Part shown: positions 1-7,036 of the stretch, piece by piece
Layout of the letters: each line of letters starts with the position of its first letter
Position numbering within the stretch: position 1 is the stretch's first letter
Assembly: GCA_905236225.1 (NCBI GenBank)
Contig: CAJOPM010000144.1
Location: forward strand, 1 to 8,879
Direction of reading: 5' to 3'
Origin: an uncultured Eubacterium sp.
Lineage (GTDB): Bacteria > Bacillota > Clostridia > Lachnospirales > Lachnospiraceae
DNA: 8,879 nucleotides
Program-made: the position numbers and the translations under genes
Notes under the pieces: model-generated
What the model saw: the letters and a program-made list of their open reading frames with translations, nothing else
Database searches by the model: none
What the model was told of the DNA's origin: nothing

Positions 1-28
1 AAAAATCCGGCCAATAGGCCGGATTTTT
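1..28 (-). terminator. Rho-independent terminator of the fab-acc operon
   Basis: The sequence is a perfect 12-bp inverted repeat: AAAAATCCGGCC at 1-12, loop aata at 13-16, and GGCCGGATTTTT at 17-28. Read on the minus strand it is a GC-rich stem with a four-base loop ending in five T residues, the classic intrinsic terminator. The A/T flanks are symmetrical, so it could also stop transcription arriving from the other side. The first stem arm (minus-strand sense) includes two bases of the accDA stop codon, so there is essentially no 3' untranslated spacer. The window edge prevents seeing whether the T tract continues. Confidence 0.93.
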
Positions 29-1718
29 AAAATGCTCTGAATCTTTTTTGTCTTTCGCTTATTATCTCTTGTGCAGATTTATTGTCTCGTTTTTTTAGAA
101 ATGTATGAATCTTGCTCTTCATCTCCTGGCATATTATTCTAAGATTTTCCTCACATGCCGGTGATGTTTCTTCAATAATGTCATCTATAATCTTAAGTTC
201 CTTAAGGTCAGATGCTGTCATCTTCATAACGGATGCAGCCTCTGATGCCCTTGATGCATCCTTCCAGAGTATCGATGCAAAACCTTCGGGCGATAGTACT
301 GAATATGTTGCATTTTCCATCATCCACACTTCATTGCCGACCCCCAGAGCCAATGCTCCGCCTGATCCACCTTCACCTATAACAATGCTAAGTATCGGTA
401 CGCCAAGTGCTGACATTTCGAACAGGTTCTTTGCTATAGCCTGCCCCTGACCATGCTCTTCCGCATCCATGCCACAATACGCTCCGGGCGTATCGATAAA
501 GCAAATTATCGGACGGTTAAATCTCTCAGCCTGTTTCATAAGTCTTAGCGCCTTTACGTAACCTTCGGGACGTGGCATGGCAAAATTTCTGTATATATTA
601 TCCTTGGTATTTCTCCCCTTTTGCTGCGCAATAATTGTCACGGCTCTGCCACAGAAATGTCCTATTCCGCCAATTATTGCCGTATCGTCATATGCCCTTC
701 TGTCTCCATGCAGCTCATAGAAATCATCAAAGACATCTTCTATATAATCAAGTGCTGTCGGGCGTTCTTTAGATCTTGCTATTTCTACTTTTTCCCATGT
801 AGTACATTTTTCCGCCTTAACCTTAACATTGGATTTAATCTCATCTAAAGGTTTTACAATATCATTTAGTTTTGGCTTTGACGAATGAATTTCAAGCAGA
901 TTAGCAATCTCATCTACCATATTCTCTCTGGTAATAATGCCATCAATTAGACCTTGTTCTAACAAGAACTCGCTACGCTGAAACCCCTCCGGAAGTTTTT
1001 GCCTGATTGTCTGCTCTATTACTCTTGGACCTGCAAAACCGACCAGTGCTCCGGGTTCTGCAAGAATTATATCTCCAAGCATTGCGAATGAAGCAGTAAC
1101 TCCTCCGGTCGTTGGATCTGTTAATACAGATAAATAGAAAAGACCTGCTTTACTATGCTCCTTAAGAGCCATAGAAGTCTTTGCCATCTGCATTAAAGAG
1201 ACCATTCCCTCTTGCATTCTGGCTCCGCCCGAGCATGAGAAAATAACAACCGGAAGCTTTTGCTGGGTTGCTTGTTCAACGGCTCTTGTGATTCTCTCTC
1301 CAACAACATAGCCCATAGAACCCATCATAAATCTGCCATCCATAATACAGATTACTGTCTCTTTGCCACCTATCTTGCACTTTCCCGTAAGAACAGCATC
1401 AGATATCTTTAGCTTGCTCTTAAGAGCTTCCATTTTTTCTTCATAACCTGGGAAATTAAGAGGATCCGTTGATTTAAGATCATCATCCCAGCTTACAAAG
1501 CTGCCCTCATCAGCTATAAATTTTATTCTGGTCTTAGCTCGTAGCCTGAAATATTTACCGCACTTGTAGCAGACATAGTGATTATCAACTACGTCTTCTT
1601 TAAGTATCATTTGAGAACAGCTGTCACATTTCATCCAAACATCTTTTGGAAAATCAGCCATCCTGCTGTTTGTTGTAATACCTGATGTAATATATTTTGT
1701 TTTTTTGAACTTTAACAT
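27..1718 (-). CDS. accDA: Fused acetyl-CoA carboxylase carboxyltransferase, beta (AccD) plus alpha (AccA) subunits
   Basis: This protein transfers the carboxyl group from carboxybiotin on AccB to acetyl-CoA, giving malonyl-CoA, the committed step of fatty acid synthesis in the cytoplasm. From the ATG at 1718 it has 563 residues. Residues about 1-292 are AccD: a four-Cys zinc ribbon (C31, C34, C50, C53), the SGGARMQEG segment near 163-171 and TDPTTGGVTASFAMLGD near 200-216. Residues about 300-563 are AccA in the short Gram-positive form, with the LHGDR, TPGAY, GQGQAIA and GEGGSGGALAL motifs. The two halves are usually separate genes; here they share one frame with a short charged linker near 280-302 and no frameshift. 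A GTG at 1727 would add three residues, but the AGGTGAG Shine-Dalgarno covers it and sits five to seven bases before the ATG at 1718, so I chose the ATG. It is the last gene, 39 bases after accC. Confidence 0.95.
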   Translation of the reverse strand: MLKFKKTKYITSGITTNSRMADFPKDVWMKCDSCSQMILKEDVVDNHYVCYKCGKYFRLRAKTRIKFIADEGSFVSWDDDLKSTDPLNFPGYEEKMEALKSKLKISDAVLTGKCKIGGKETVICIMDGRFMMGSMGYVVGERITRAVEQATQQKLPVVIFSCSGGARMQEGMVSLMQMAKTSMALKEHSKAGLFYLSVLTDPTTGGVTASFAMLGDIILAEPGALVGFAGPRVIEQTIRQKLPEGFQRSEFLLEQGLIDGIITRENMVDEIANLLEIHSSKPKLNDIVKPLDEIKSNVKVKAEKCTTWEKVEIARSKERPTALDYIEDVFDDFYELHGDRRAYDDTAIIGGIGHFCGRAVTIIAQQKGRNTKDNIYRNFAMPRPEGYVKALRLMKQAERFNRPIICFIDTPGAYCGMDAEEHGQGQAIAKNLFEMSALGVPILSIVIGEGGSGGALALGVGNEVWMMENATYSVLSPEGFASILWKDASRASEAASVMKMTASDLKELKIIDDIIEETSPACEENLRIICQEMKSKIHTFLKKRDNKSAQEIISERQKRFRAF

Positions 1719-1757
1719 ATTTCTCACCTAATATCACTTTAAATAGTGGCGAAACAT

Positions 1758-3110
1758 TTATTTGATATAATCACTAAAATGCTGTTTTATAAAATCCGTA
1801 GTTACATATCCGTTTCTAAAAACCGGATGTGAAAGTATATCATATTGAAAATCAATATTGGTATCAACACCTTCTATAATTACCTCGCCTAAAGCTGATA
1901 ACATCTTATCTATTGCATCTTCCCTGTTATCTGCCTTTACTATAAGCTTTGCAATCATAGAATCATAATAAGGTGAAACCTCACACCCCGGATACATTGC
2001 AGAATCAACTCTTATATTAAATCCACCCGGAAGATGCAGCTGATCTATCTTGCCCGGAGATGGTCTAAATCCATTTTGCGGGTTCTCTGCATTAATGCGA
2101 CACTCAATTGCATGTCCCTTAGGAATATAAGAATTCTTATCAACAGATAATTTCTCACCTGCGCTAATCCTTATCATCTCTTTAATCAAATCCACACCGC
2201 TTACCATCTCTGTTACCGGATGTTCAACCTGAATACGTGTATTCATCTCCATAAAATAGAACTCACCATTGTCGTTTAAGAGAAATTCTATTGTACCGGC
2301 ACCTACATATCCCACAGCCTTTGCTGCTTTTGCAGCAGCGGATGCCATCTTCTTTCTAAGCGAATCCTTAACTGCCGGTGAAGGAGATTCTTCTATCATC
2401 TTTTGATGATTTCTTTGCACTGAACAGTCACGCTCCGGAAATACTGCAACATTTCCGAATTTATCACAAAGCAGCTGCATCTCAACATGTTTTGGATTGG
2501 TAATATATTTTTCTATATACATGGTACCGTTGCCAAAACCGTTTTTTGCTTCTGTCTGTGCAATTAGAAACTGGCTTTCAAACTCGGCTTCATCAAGTGC
2601 AACTCTCATGCCTTTACCGCCGCCGCCGTACGCCGCCTTAATCATGACGGGAAATCCTATCTCTTTTGCTACTAAAAGTGCCTTATCTGCATAAAATACA
2701 GGCTCCTTAGACCCCGGTGTGACAGGAACCTGTGCTTTAGTCATGGTATCTCTTGCCATAGCTTTATCGCCCATTTTAGAAATAACCTCGGCAGGCGGTC
2801 CGATAAACTCCAAACCACACTTGGTGCAAACCTCGGCAAACTTTGCATTCTCCGACAAAAACCCGAATCCCGGATGAATAGCCTCAGCCTTTGTGGCGAT
2901 TGCAGCGCTAATAATTCTCTCTACGTTAAGATAACTATCCTTAGATGCAGCCTCTCCTATACATACAGCCTCGTCCGCAAGCTGTGTATGAAGTGCTTCT
3001 TTATCAGCCGTTGAATATACAGCAACTGTAGCAATCCCCATCTCACGACATGCTCTTATGATTCTGACTGCGATTTCTCCTCTATTAGCTATTAAAATCT
3101 TGTGATACAT
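1758..3110 (-). CDS. accC: Acetyl-CoA carboxylase biotin carboxylase subunit
   Basis: The enzyme is an ATP-grasp carboxylase that uses ATP and bicarbonate to carboxylate the biotin on AccB. Its 450 residues match the usual AccC length (about 450). Visible features are the N-terminal biotin carboxylase domain starting KILIANRGEIA, the HPGFGFLSEN segment at 79-88, K116, the glycine-rich ATP loop GGGGKG at 162-167, K237, E275 and E288, the EMNTRIQVEHPVTE catalytic block at 288-301 (R292, Q294, V295, E296), and R338 in ECRINAE. These correspond to the Escherichia coli active-site residues, so the protein should be active. There is no fused biotinyl domain; that role is filled by separate accB two genes upstream. 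The ATG at 3110 lies six bases past the fabZ stop, and its AGGA ribosome site lies in the last codons of fabZ, suggesting translational coupling. Confidence 0.97.
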   Translation of the reverse strand: MYHKILIANRGEIAVRIIRACREMGIATVAVYSTADKEALHTQLADEAVCIGEAASKDSYLNVERIISAAIATKAEAIHPGFGFLSENAKFAEVCTKCGLEFIGPPAEVISKMGDKAMARDTMTKAQVPVTPGSKEPVFYADKALLVAKEIGFPVMIKAAYGGGGKGMRVALDEAEFESQFLIAQTEAKNGFGNGTMYIEKYITNPKHVEMQLLCDKFGNVAVFPERDCSVQRNHQKMIEESPSPAVKDSLRKKMASAAAKAAKAVGYVGAGTIEFLLNDNGEFYFMEMNTRIQVEHPVTEMVSGVDLIKEMIRISAGEKLSVDKNSYIPKGHAIECRINAENPQNGFRPSPGKIDQLHLPGGFNIRVDSAMYPGCEVSPYYDSMIAKLIVKADNREDAIDKMLSALGEVIIEGVDTNIDFQYDILSHPVFRNGYVTTDFIKQHFSDYIK

Positions 3111-3116
3111 AATTAT

Positions 3117-3545
3117 TTATCCTATTGCAAACGTAAGCTCTGCAGTGGCTGCTATTTCATCGCCCACCTTCGCTGTTGCAGCGCCTATACCTATTGGTCC
3201 TTTTTGCTTGATGATCTCAAGTTCAAGTGTAAGCACATCACCGGGAACAACCTTGCGTTTAAATTTTGCCTTATTGATTCCCCCGTAGTATGCTGTCTTT
3301 CCTTTGAATTTTTCATCAGATAGAATCGCAACTGCTCCTGTCTGCGCTAAAGCCTCTAAAATCAAAACTCCGGGCATAACCGGCTCATTGGGGAAATGTC
3401 CGGCAAAATACGGTTCATTATATGATACGCATTTTCTTCCTACAGCTCTAACCCCCACCTCAAGCTCTTCTATCGTATCAATAAGAAGCATTGGCTGACG
3501 GTGAGGAATTATTTTCATTATTTCTTCTGTGCTTAATACTGACAT
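3117..3545 (-). CDS. fabZ: 3-hydroxyacyl-ACP dehydratase FabZ
   Basis: FabZ is a hot-dog-fold enzyme that removes water from 3-hydroxyacyl-ACP to give trans-2-enoyl-ACP. Its 142 residues are typical of the family. The signature GHFPNEPVMPGVLILEALAQ occupies 49-68, with the catalytic pair H50 and E64. The N-terminal IPHRQPMLLID (13-23) is also typical. FabZ rather than FabA is supported by length, by the Glu (FabA has Asp) and by the accB-fabZ-accC position. No fabA, fabN or fabM isomerase is seen in the window, so the source of unsaturated acyl chains is not evident here. The ATG at 3545 is preceded by AGGAG with good spacing, nine bases downstream of the accB stop. Confidence 0.96.
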   Translation of the reverse strand: MSVLSTEEIMKIIPHRQPMLLIDTIEELEVGVRAVGRKCVSYNEPYFAGHFPNEPVMPGVLILEALAQTGAVAILSDEKFKGKTAYYGGINKAKFKRKVVPGDVLTLELEIIKQKGPIGIGAATAKVGDEIAATAELTFAIG

Positions 3546-3554
3546 AAAACTCTC

Positions 3555-4094
3555 CTATTCTATAACAAAGAGCGGCTGATCATACTCAACCACATCAGCG
3601 TTGTTAACGAGAATCTCCTTAATCACGCCGTCTTTTTCACTTTCTATTTCATTCATAAGCTTCATAGCCTCAATGATTCCTATGACCTGTCCTTTAGTCA
3701 CCGAATCACCCACCTTGACATACGGTGGTTGTTCGGGAGAAGGCGCTGCATAAAATGTACCAACCAGAGGTGATTTCACCACATCACCTGATATCTCTTT
3801 TTTGCTTGAGGATTCTGCCTTAACGATCAAATCATTATTTGTATCAGGTGCAGCGCTATTTTGCATCATCATGTCCGTCTGATTTGCAGGATGCGGCGGC
3901 ATCATCGGTGCAGGCGGCATCATCGGTGGCATCATAGGCGGCATAGGTGGCATTGCCGGCATTCCTTCCTTTACCACCATCTTATCGCCTGTTTTTCTAA
4001 GCTTTAACTTGATATTTCCCTCTTCATATGTAAAGCCGCTAAGATTAGATTCTGATACAGCTTCAATTAAGGTGAGCATATCTTTTACTTCCAT
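3555..4094 (-). CDS. accB: Acetyl-CoA carboxylase biotin carboxyl carrier protein
   Basis: AccB carries biotin between AccC and the carboxyltransferase AccDA. From the ATG at 4094 it has 179 residues. Residues 1-36 match the usual AccB N-terminus (MEVKDMLTLIEAVSESNLSG). Residues 45-69 are a Met/Pro-rich linker, 70-104 a polar linker, and 105-179 the biotinyl domain. That domain has the SPLVGTFY start, the AccB-type thumb insertion (AAPSPEQPPY, 116-125) and the EAMKLMNEI biotinylation site with acceptor K145. The reading frame is open upstream to 4181, but that extension overlaps the end of fabF and lacks family similarity. AGGAG lies seven bases before 4094, so I chose that start. The Shine-Dalgarno overlaps the fabF stop codon. 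Confidence 0.95.
   Translation of the reverse strand: MEVKDMLTLIEAVSESNLSGFTYEEGNIKLKLRKTGDKMVVKEGMPAMPPMPPMMPPMMPPAPMMPPHPANQTDMMMQNSAAPDTNNDLIVKAESSSKKEISGDVVKSPLVGTFYAAPSPEQPPYVKVGDSVTKGQVIGIIEAMKLMNEIESEKDGVIKEILVNNADVVEYDQPLFVIE
3894..3962 (-). repeat. Met/Pro repeat-coding tract in the AccB linker
   Basis: This stretch encodes residues 45-67 of AccB as repeated MPP and MMPP units. On the plus strand it is visible as recurring ggcggcat, catcatcgg and ggtggcat words. AccB proteins commonly have a flexible Ala/Pro-rich linker between the N-terminal part and the biotinyl domain; here Met takes the place of Ala. The tract is in frame, interrupts no domain, and probably arises by slippage or duplication of short units. 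Its length may vary between strains, which is inference. Confidence 0.8.
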
Positions 4095-4104
4095 TTGTTT
4101 TCTC

Positions 4105-5340
4105 CTAATTATCGGCATTCTTAAATACAAGCGCCGCATTGTGTCCGCCAAACGCAAGCGAATCAGAAAGCGCATAGTCAATCTTTGCCTTAATATTTTC
4201 TTTTGTTACATAGTTAAGATCGCACTCTTCATCCGCAACCTTGTAGCCAACAGTTCTGTGAATAAGGCTCTCATTCATCTGAATAATAGTAGCAACAGCT
4301 TCTATTGCACCTGCTGCACCTAACAGATGTCCTGTCATTGATTTTGTGGAGTTGACATAAAGATTATCAGCATGTTCCTTAAACACCATTCTGATAGCTC
4401 TTGTTTCAAACAGATCGTTATGATGGGTACTAGTACCATGGGCATTAATATATGTAATATCCGACGGCTTTATCCCGGCTCCGTTTATTGCATTTTCCAT
4501 TGCTTTAGCTGCACCCATTCCATCCTCTGCCGGTGATGTAATGTGATATGCGTCAGATGTAGCACCATATCCAACCACTTCGGCAAGAATATTTGCACCG
4601 CGTCTTTTAGCATGTTCATATTCTTCAAGTACAAGAATTCCCGCACCCTCACCTATGACAAATCCGTTTCTTTCCTTGTCAAAAGGTATCGAACAACGAG
4701 CCGGATCTTCAGAAAACGAAAGAGCCGTAAGTGAAGAAAATCCGCTTACACAAATAGGAGTAATAGTCGCTTCTGCCCCGCCGGCAATCATTATGTCAGC
4801 ATCAGAGCACTGTATCGATCTATACGCCTCACCTATACAGTGTGTACCTGTGGCACATGCGGTAGAGATACTGATACTCTTGCCTTTTAAGCCAAACTGT
4901 ATCGATATATTACCTGCAGCCATGTTTGTGATCATCTTCGGCACAAGAAGCAAATCTACTCTTCTAGGTCCCTTATTAAGAAGCTTTTCATGCTCTCTTT
5001 CAATTGCCTGTAAAGATCCAACTCCTGAACCCACACACACGCCGGCTCTATAAGGATCTTCATTTTCGATATCAATGCCTGATTGCTTTATGGCTTCAGC
5101 AGCCGCTGCAACCGCATACTGAGAAAAGAGCTCCATTCTCTTTGCCGATTTAAAATCCATATAATCTTTAGCATCAAAATCTTTAACTTCTGCTGCTATC
5201 TTTGCCTTGTACTCAGTCGTATCAAATCTGGTTATCGGGCCAAATCCTATACGTCCCTCATAAAGACCTTGCCGATACTCTTCGATATTATTTCCTATGG
5301 GGGTAACACATCCCATTCCGGTAACTACAACTCGTCTCAT
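4105..5340 (-). CDS. fabF: 3-oxoacyl-ACP synthase II (FabF)
   Basis: FabF condenses malonyl-ACP with acyl-ACP, extending the chain by two carbons. It has 411 residues from the ATG at 5340, the usual FabF length. It shows the RRVVVTGMGCVTPIG start, the nucleophile Cys in STACATGTH (C162), the two catalytic His residues in NAHGTSTHHND (H301) and KSMTGHLLGAAGA (H338), with K333 in the latter, and the C-terminal AFGGHNAALVF that carries the gating Phe. The Cys-His-His triad identifies an elongating synthase, not a FabH-type Cys-His-Asn initiator. An in-frame ATG at 5343 adds one Met, but GAGGAG is only four bases from it and seven bases from 5340, so 5340 is slightly favoured. The gene lies 13 bases beyond the fabG stop. 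With no FabB seen, it may be the main elongating enzyme. Confidence 0.96.
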   Translation of the reverse strand: MRRVVVTGMGCVTPIGNNIEEYRQGLYEGRIGFGPITRFDTTEYKAKIAAEVKDFDAKDYMDFKSAKRMELFSQYAVAAAAEAIKQSGIDIENEDPYRAGVCVGSGVGSLQAIEREHEKLLNKGPRRVDLLLVPKMITNMAAGNISIQFGLKGKSISISTACATGTHCIGEAYRSIQCSDADIMIAGGAEATITPICVSGFSSLTALSFSEDPARCSIPFDKERNGFVIGEGAGILVLEEYEHAKRRGANILAEVVGYGATSDAYHITSPAEDGMGAAKAMENAINGAGIKPSDITYINAHGTSTHHNDLFETRAIRMVFKEHADNLYVNSTKSMTGHLLGAAGAIEAVATIIQMNESLIHRTVGYKVADEECDLNYVTKENIKAKIDYALSDSLAFGGHNAALVFKNADN

Positions 5341-5353
5341 CATTTATCTCCTC

Positions 5354-6085
5354 TTAGATGCTCATGCCACCATCTACTGCTATAACCTGTCCTGTTATGT
5401 ATGCTGCCTTATCAGATGCCAAAAATGACGCAACATCTGCTATTTCCTGGGGATTGGCAAATCTTCCAAGCGGTATAATCTTTGAAGCTTCTTTTTCAAC
5501 TTCTTCACCTAATGCCTGCGTCATATCAGTCGATACAAATCCGGGTGCTATAGCATTTACTCTAATGTTTCTGGATGCAAGTTCTCTTGCCATAGTCTTG
5601 GTCATGCCGATAACTCCGGCTTTTGATGCCGCATAATTCATCTGTCCGGCATTTCCATGCATTCCGGTATAAGATGATATATTAATTACGACTCCGCTTC
5701 GTTGCTTAAGCATCTGGCGAGATACTGCCTGCATTGTATAAAATGCACCCTTGAGGTTTATATCAATTACTTCATCAAACTCTTCTTTACTCATCTTCAT
5801 AAGAAGATTATCTCTGGTGATACCCGCATTATTAACAAGTACATCAATAGATCCTCTGTTTTTTATAATGGCCTTGATATGTTCCTTTACCTTCTCTTCA
5901 TCAGATACATTAAATCTTGCGCTCTGCGCCTCGCCGCCTTCTTTTATAATTTCATCTACCACAGCTTGAGCCTTATCTTGGCTTCCACTGTAATTTACAA
6001 CAACATAATATCCATCTTTCGCAAGAGTTTTTGCAATTGCAGCTCCTATACCTCTTGATGCTCCTGTAACAAGTGCAGTCTTCAT
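5354..6085 (-). CDS. fabG: 3-oxoacyl-ACP reductase FabG
   Basis: FabG is a short-chain dehydrogenase that uses NADPH to reduce 3-oxoacyl-ACP to 3-hydroxyacyl-ACP. Its 243 residues match the family (about 245). The Rossmann nucleotide-binding motif TGASRGIG is at 7-14 and NNAG at 85-88. The catalytic tetrad is N110, S138, Y151 and K155 (the YAASK motif), the same numbering as in Escherichia coli FabG. The C-terminal ITGQVIAVDGGMSI is typical. Its place between fabD and fabF makes the FabG assignment firm, although isolated members of this superfamily are hard to name. The ATG at 6085 is preceded by AGGAG seven bases away, and the fabD stop lies 12 bases upstream. Confidence 0.96.
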   Translation of the reverse strand: MKTALVTGASRGIGAAIAKTLAKDGYYVVVNYSGSQDKAQAVVDEIIKEGGEAQSARFNVSDEEKVKEHIKAIIKNRGSIDVLVNNAGITRDNLLMKMSKEEFDEVIDINLKGAFYTMQAVSRQMLKQRSGVVINISSYTGMHGNAGQMNYAASKAGVIGMTKTMARELASRNIRVNAIAPGFVSTDMTQALGEEVEKEASKIIPLGRFANPQEIADVASFLASDKAAYITGQVIAVDGGMSI

Positions 6086-6097
6086 ACGCCCTCTCCT

Positions 6098-7024
6098 TTA
6101 ACTATTCTTTAACGCTTCATAAGTTTTAGCATAACTTGCAGCATCTTCTATGTTATATGCCGCAACGCTTCTATCAATCTTACGTAAAAATCCGCATAGC
6201 GACTTCTTAGGGCCAATCTCTACAAATGTATCAACCCCGTCATGTATCATCTTTTCAACGCTTTGCTGCCACATAACAGATGAACAGATTTGCATTTTAA
6301 GCAGCCCCGGTATATCCTCTGCTTTTGTTACATACTGAGCGCCTACATTGCTTATATACGGAATCTTAGGGTCGCTAAACTTAACTTTATTAAGTTCTTC
6401 CATAAGTTCTTGTGATGCGCTCTCTAAAAGTTTAGAGTGAAACGGGCCGCTAACTTTTAGAGGAATACATTTTCTTGCACCGTTTTCCTTAAGTGCAATT
6501 ATTGCATCTTCTACCGCATTATGTTCTCCTGTAATTACTATCTGCCCCGGACAGTTGTAGTTAGCAATACTTACCAAACCTTCAACGCCGCCTATCACTT
6601 CACTTATTTTGTCTGCCTCCATACCAAGCACGGCACACATTGCGCCACCTGTCGGATAAGCATCCTGCATAAGTGCTCCTCTTCTTGTAACAAGGAAAAA
6701 TGCATCTTCCTTGCTAATCGATTCACTTGCAAGCAGAGCTCCGTATTCGCCAAGTGAAAGCCCCGCCGCTATATCGCACCTAATGCCATCTCTTGACAAC
6801 TTATCAAGTATCGCTGCCTCTACGGCAAGCATCGCAATCTGGGTGTATCGGGTCTCATTTAACCTATCATCATCAGAATAGATAATTTTCTCAAGATTAT
6901 ATCCACTCACATGTGATGCGCTTTCTATCACAGCTTTAAAGTGCTCATCTTCATTGTATAAATCCTGTCCCATTCCGGTATACTGTGATCCTTGTCCCGG
7001 AAATATAAACGCTACCTTATTCAT
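6098..7024 (-). CDS. fabD: Malonyl-CoA:ACP transacylase FabD
   Basis: FabD moves malonyl groups from malonyl-CoA to the phosphopantetheine of ACP. Its 308 residues match the family. The N-terminal FPGQGSQ (8-14, with Q11 near the oxyanion hole), the nucleophile S90 in GLSLGEYGAL, R115 that binds the malonyl carboxylate, and catalytic H196 in SGPFHSKLL are all present. The nucleophile elbow reads GLSLG where Escherichia coli has GHSLG, so the residue before the Ser is Leu; the Ser-His dyad and Arg are intact. The ATG at 7024 has a weaker, rather distant AGGA ribosome site that overlaps the fabK stop. A nearer upstream ATG at 7029 is out of frame and meets a stop after two codons. Confidence 0.95.
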   Translation of the reverse strand: MNKVAFIFPGQGSQYTGMGQDLYNEDEHFKAVIESASHVSGYNLEKIIYSDDDRLNETRYTQIAMLAVEAAILDKLSRDGIRCDIAAGLSLGEYGALLASESISKEDAFFLVTRRGALMQDAYPTGGAMCAVLGMEADKISEVIGGVEGLVSIANYNCPGQIVITGEHNAVEDAIIALKENGARKCIPLKVSGPFHSKLLESASQELMEELNKVKFSDPKIPYISNVGAQYVTKAEDIPGLLKMQICSSVMWQQSVEKMIHDGVDTFVEIGPKKSLCGFLRKIDRSVAAYNIEDAASYAKTYEALKNS

Positions 7025-7036
7025 ATCATATCAATC

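Noticed and set aside
112..450. Plus-strand open frame of 112 codons opposite accDA
   Set aside because: It lies fully antisense to the AccA part of a clear gene, has no recognisable family pattern and no good ribosome site. It is a shadow frame.
1719..1727. GTG start at 1727 for accDA
   Set aside because: The Shine-Dalgarno AGGTGAG overlaps this GTG, so it cannot serve it. The ATG at 1718 has correct spacing.
1735..1748. Short inverted repeat CACT/AGTG in the 39-base accC-accDA gap
   Set aside because: Four base pairs with an AT loop and no T tract are too weak for a terminator or attenuator.
4095..4181. N-terminal extension of accB to an ATG at 4181
   Set aside because: It overlaps the 3' end of fabF by 77 bases, encodes an Arg-rich segment not seen in AccB, and lacks the strong AGGAG that precedes the ATG at 4094.
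4655..5053. Plus-strand open frame of 132 codons opposite fabF
   Set aside because: It is antisense to conserved FabF coding sequence, and its composition follows from the fabF codons. No independent support.
5702..6058. Plus-strand open frame of 118 codons, Cys/Tyr/Ile-rich, opposite fabG
   Set aside because: The hydrophobic look is what the complement of FabG codons produces. No Shine-Dalgarno or promoter was seen.
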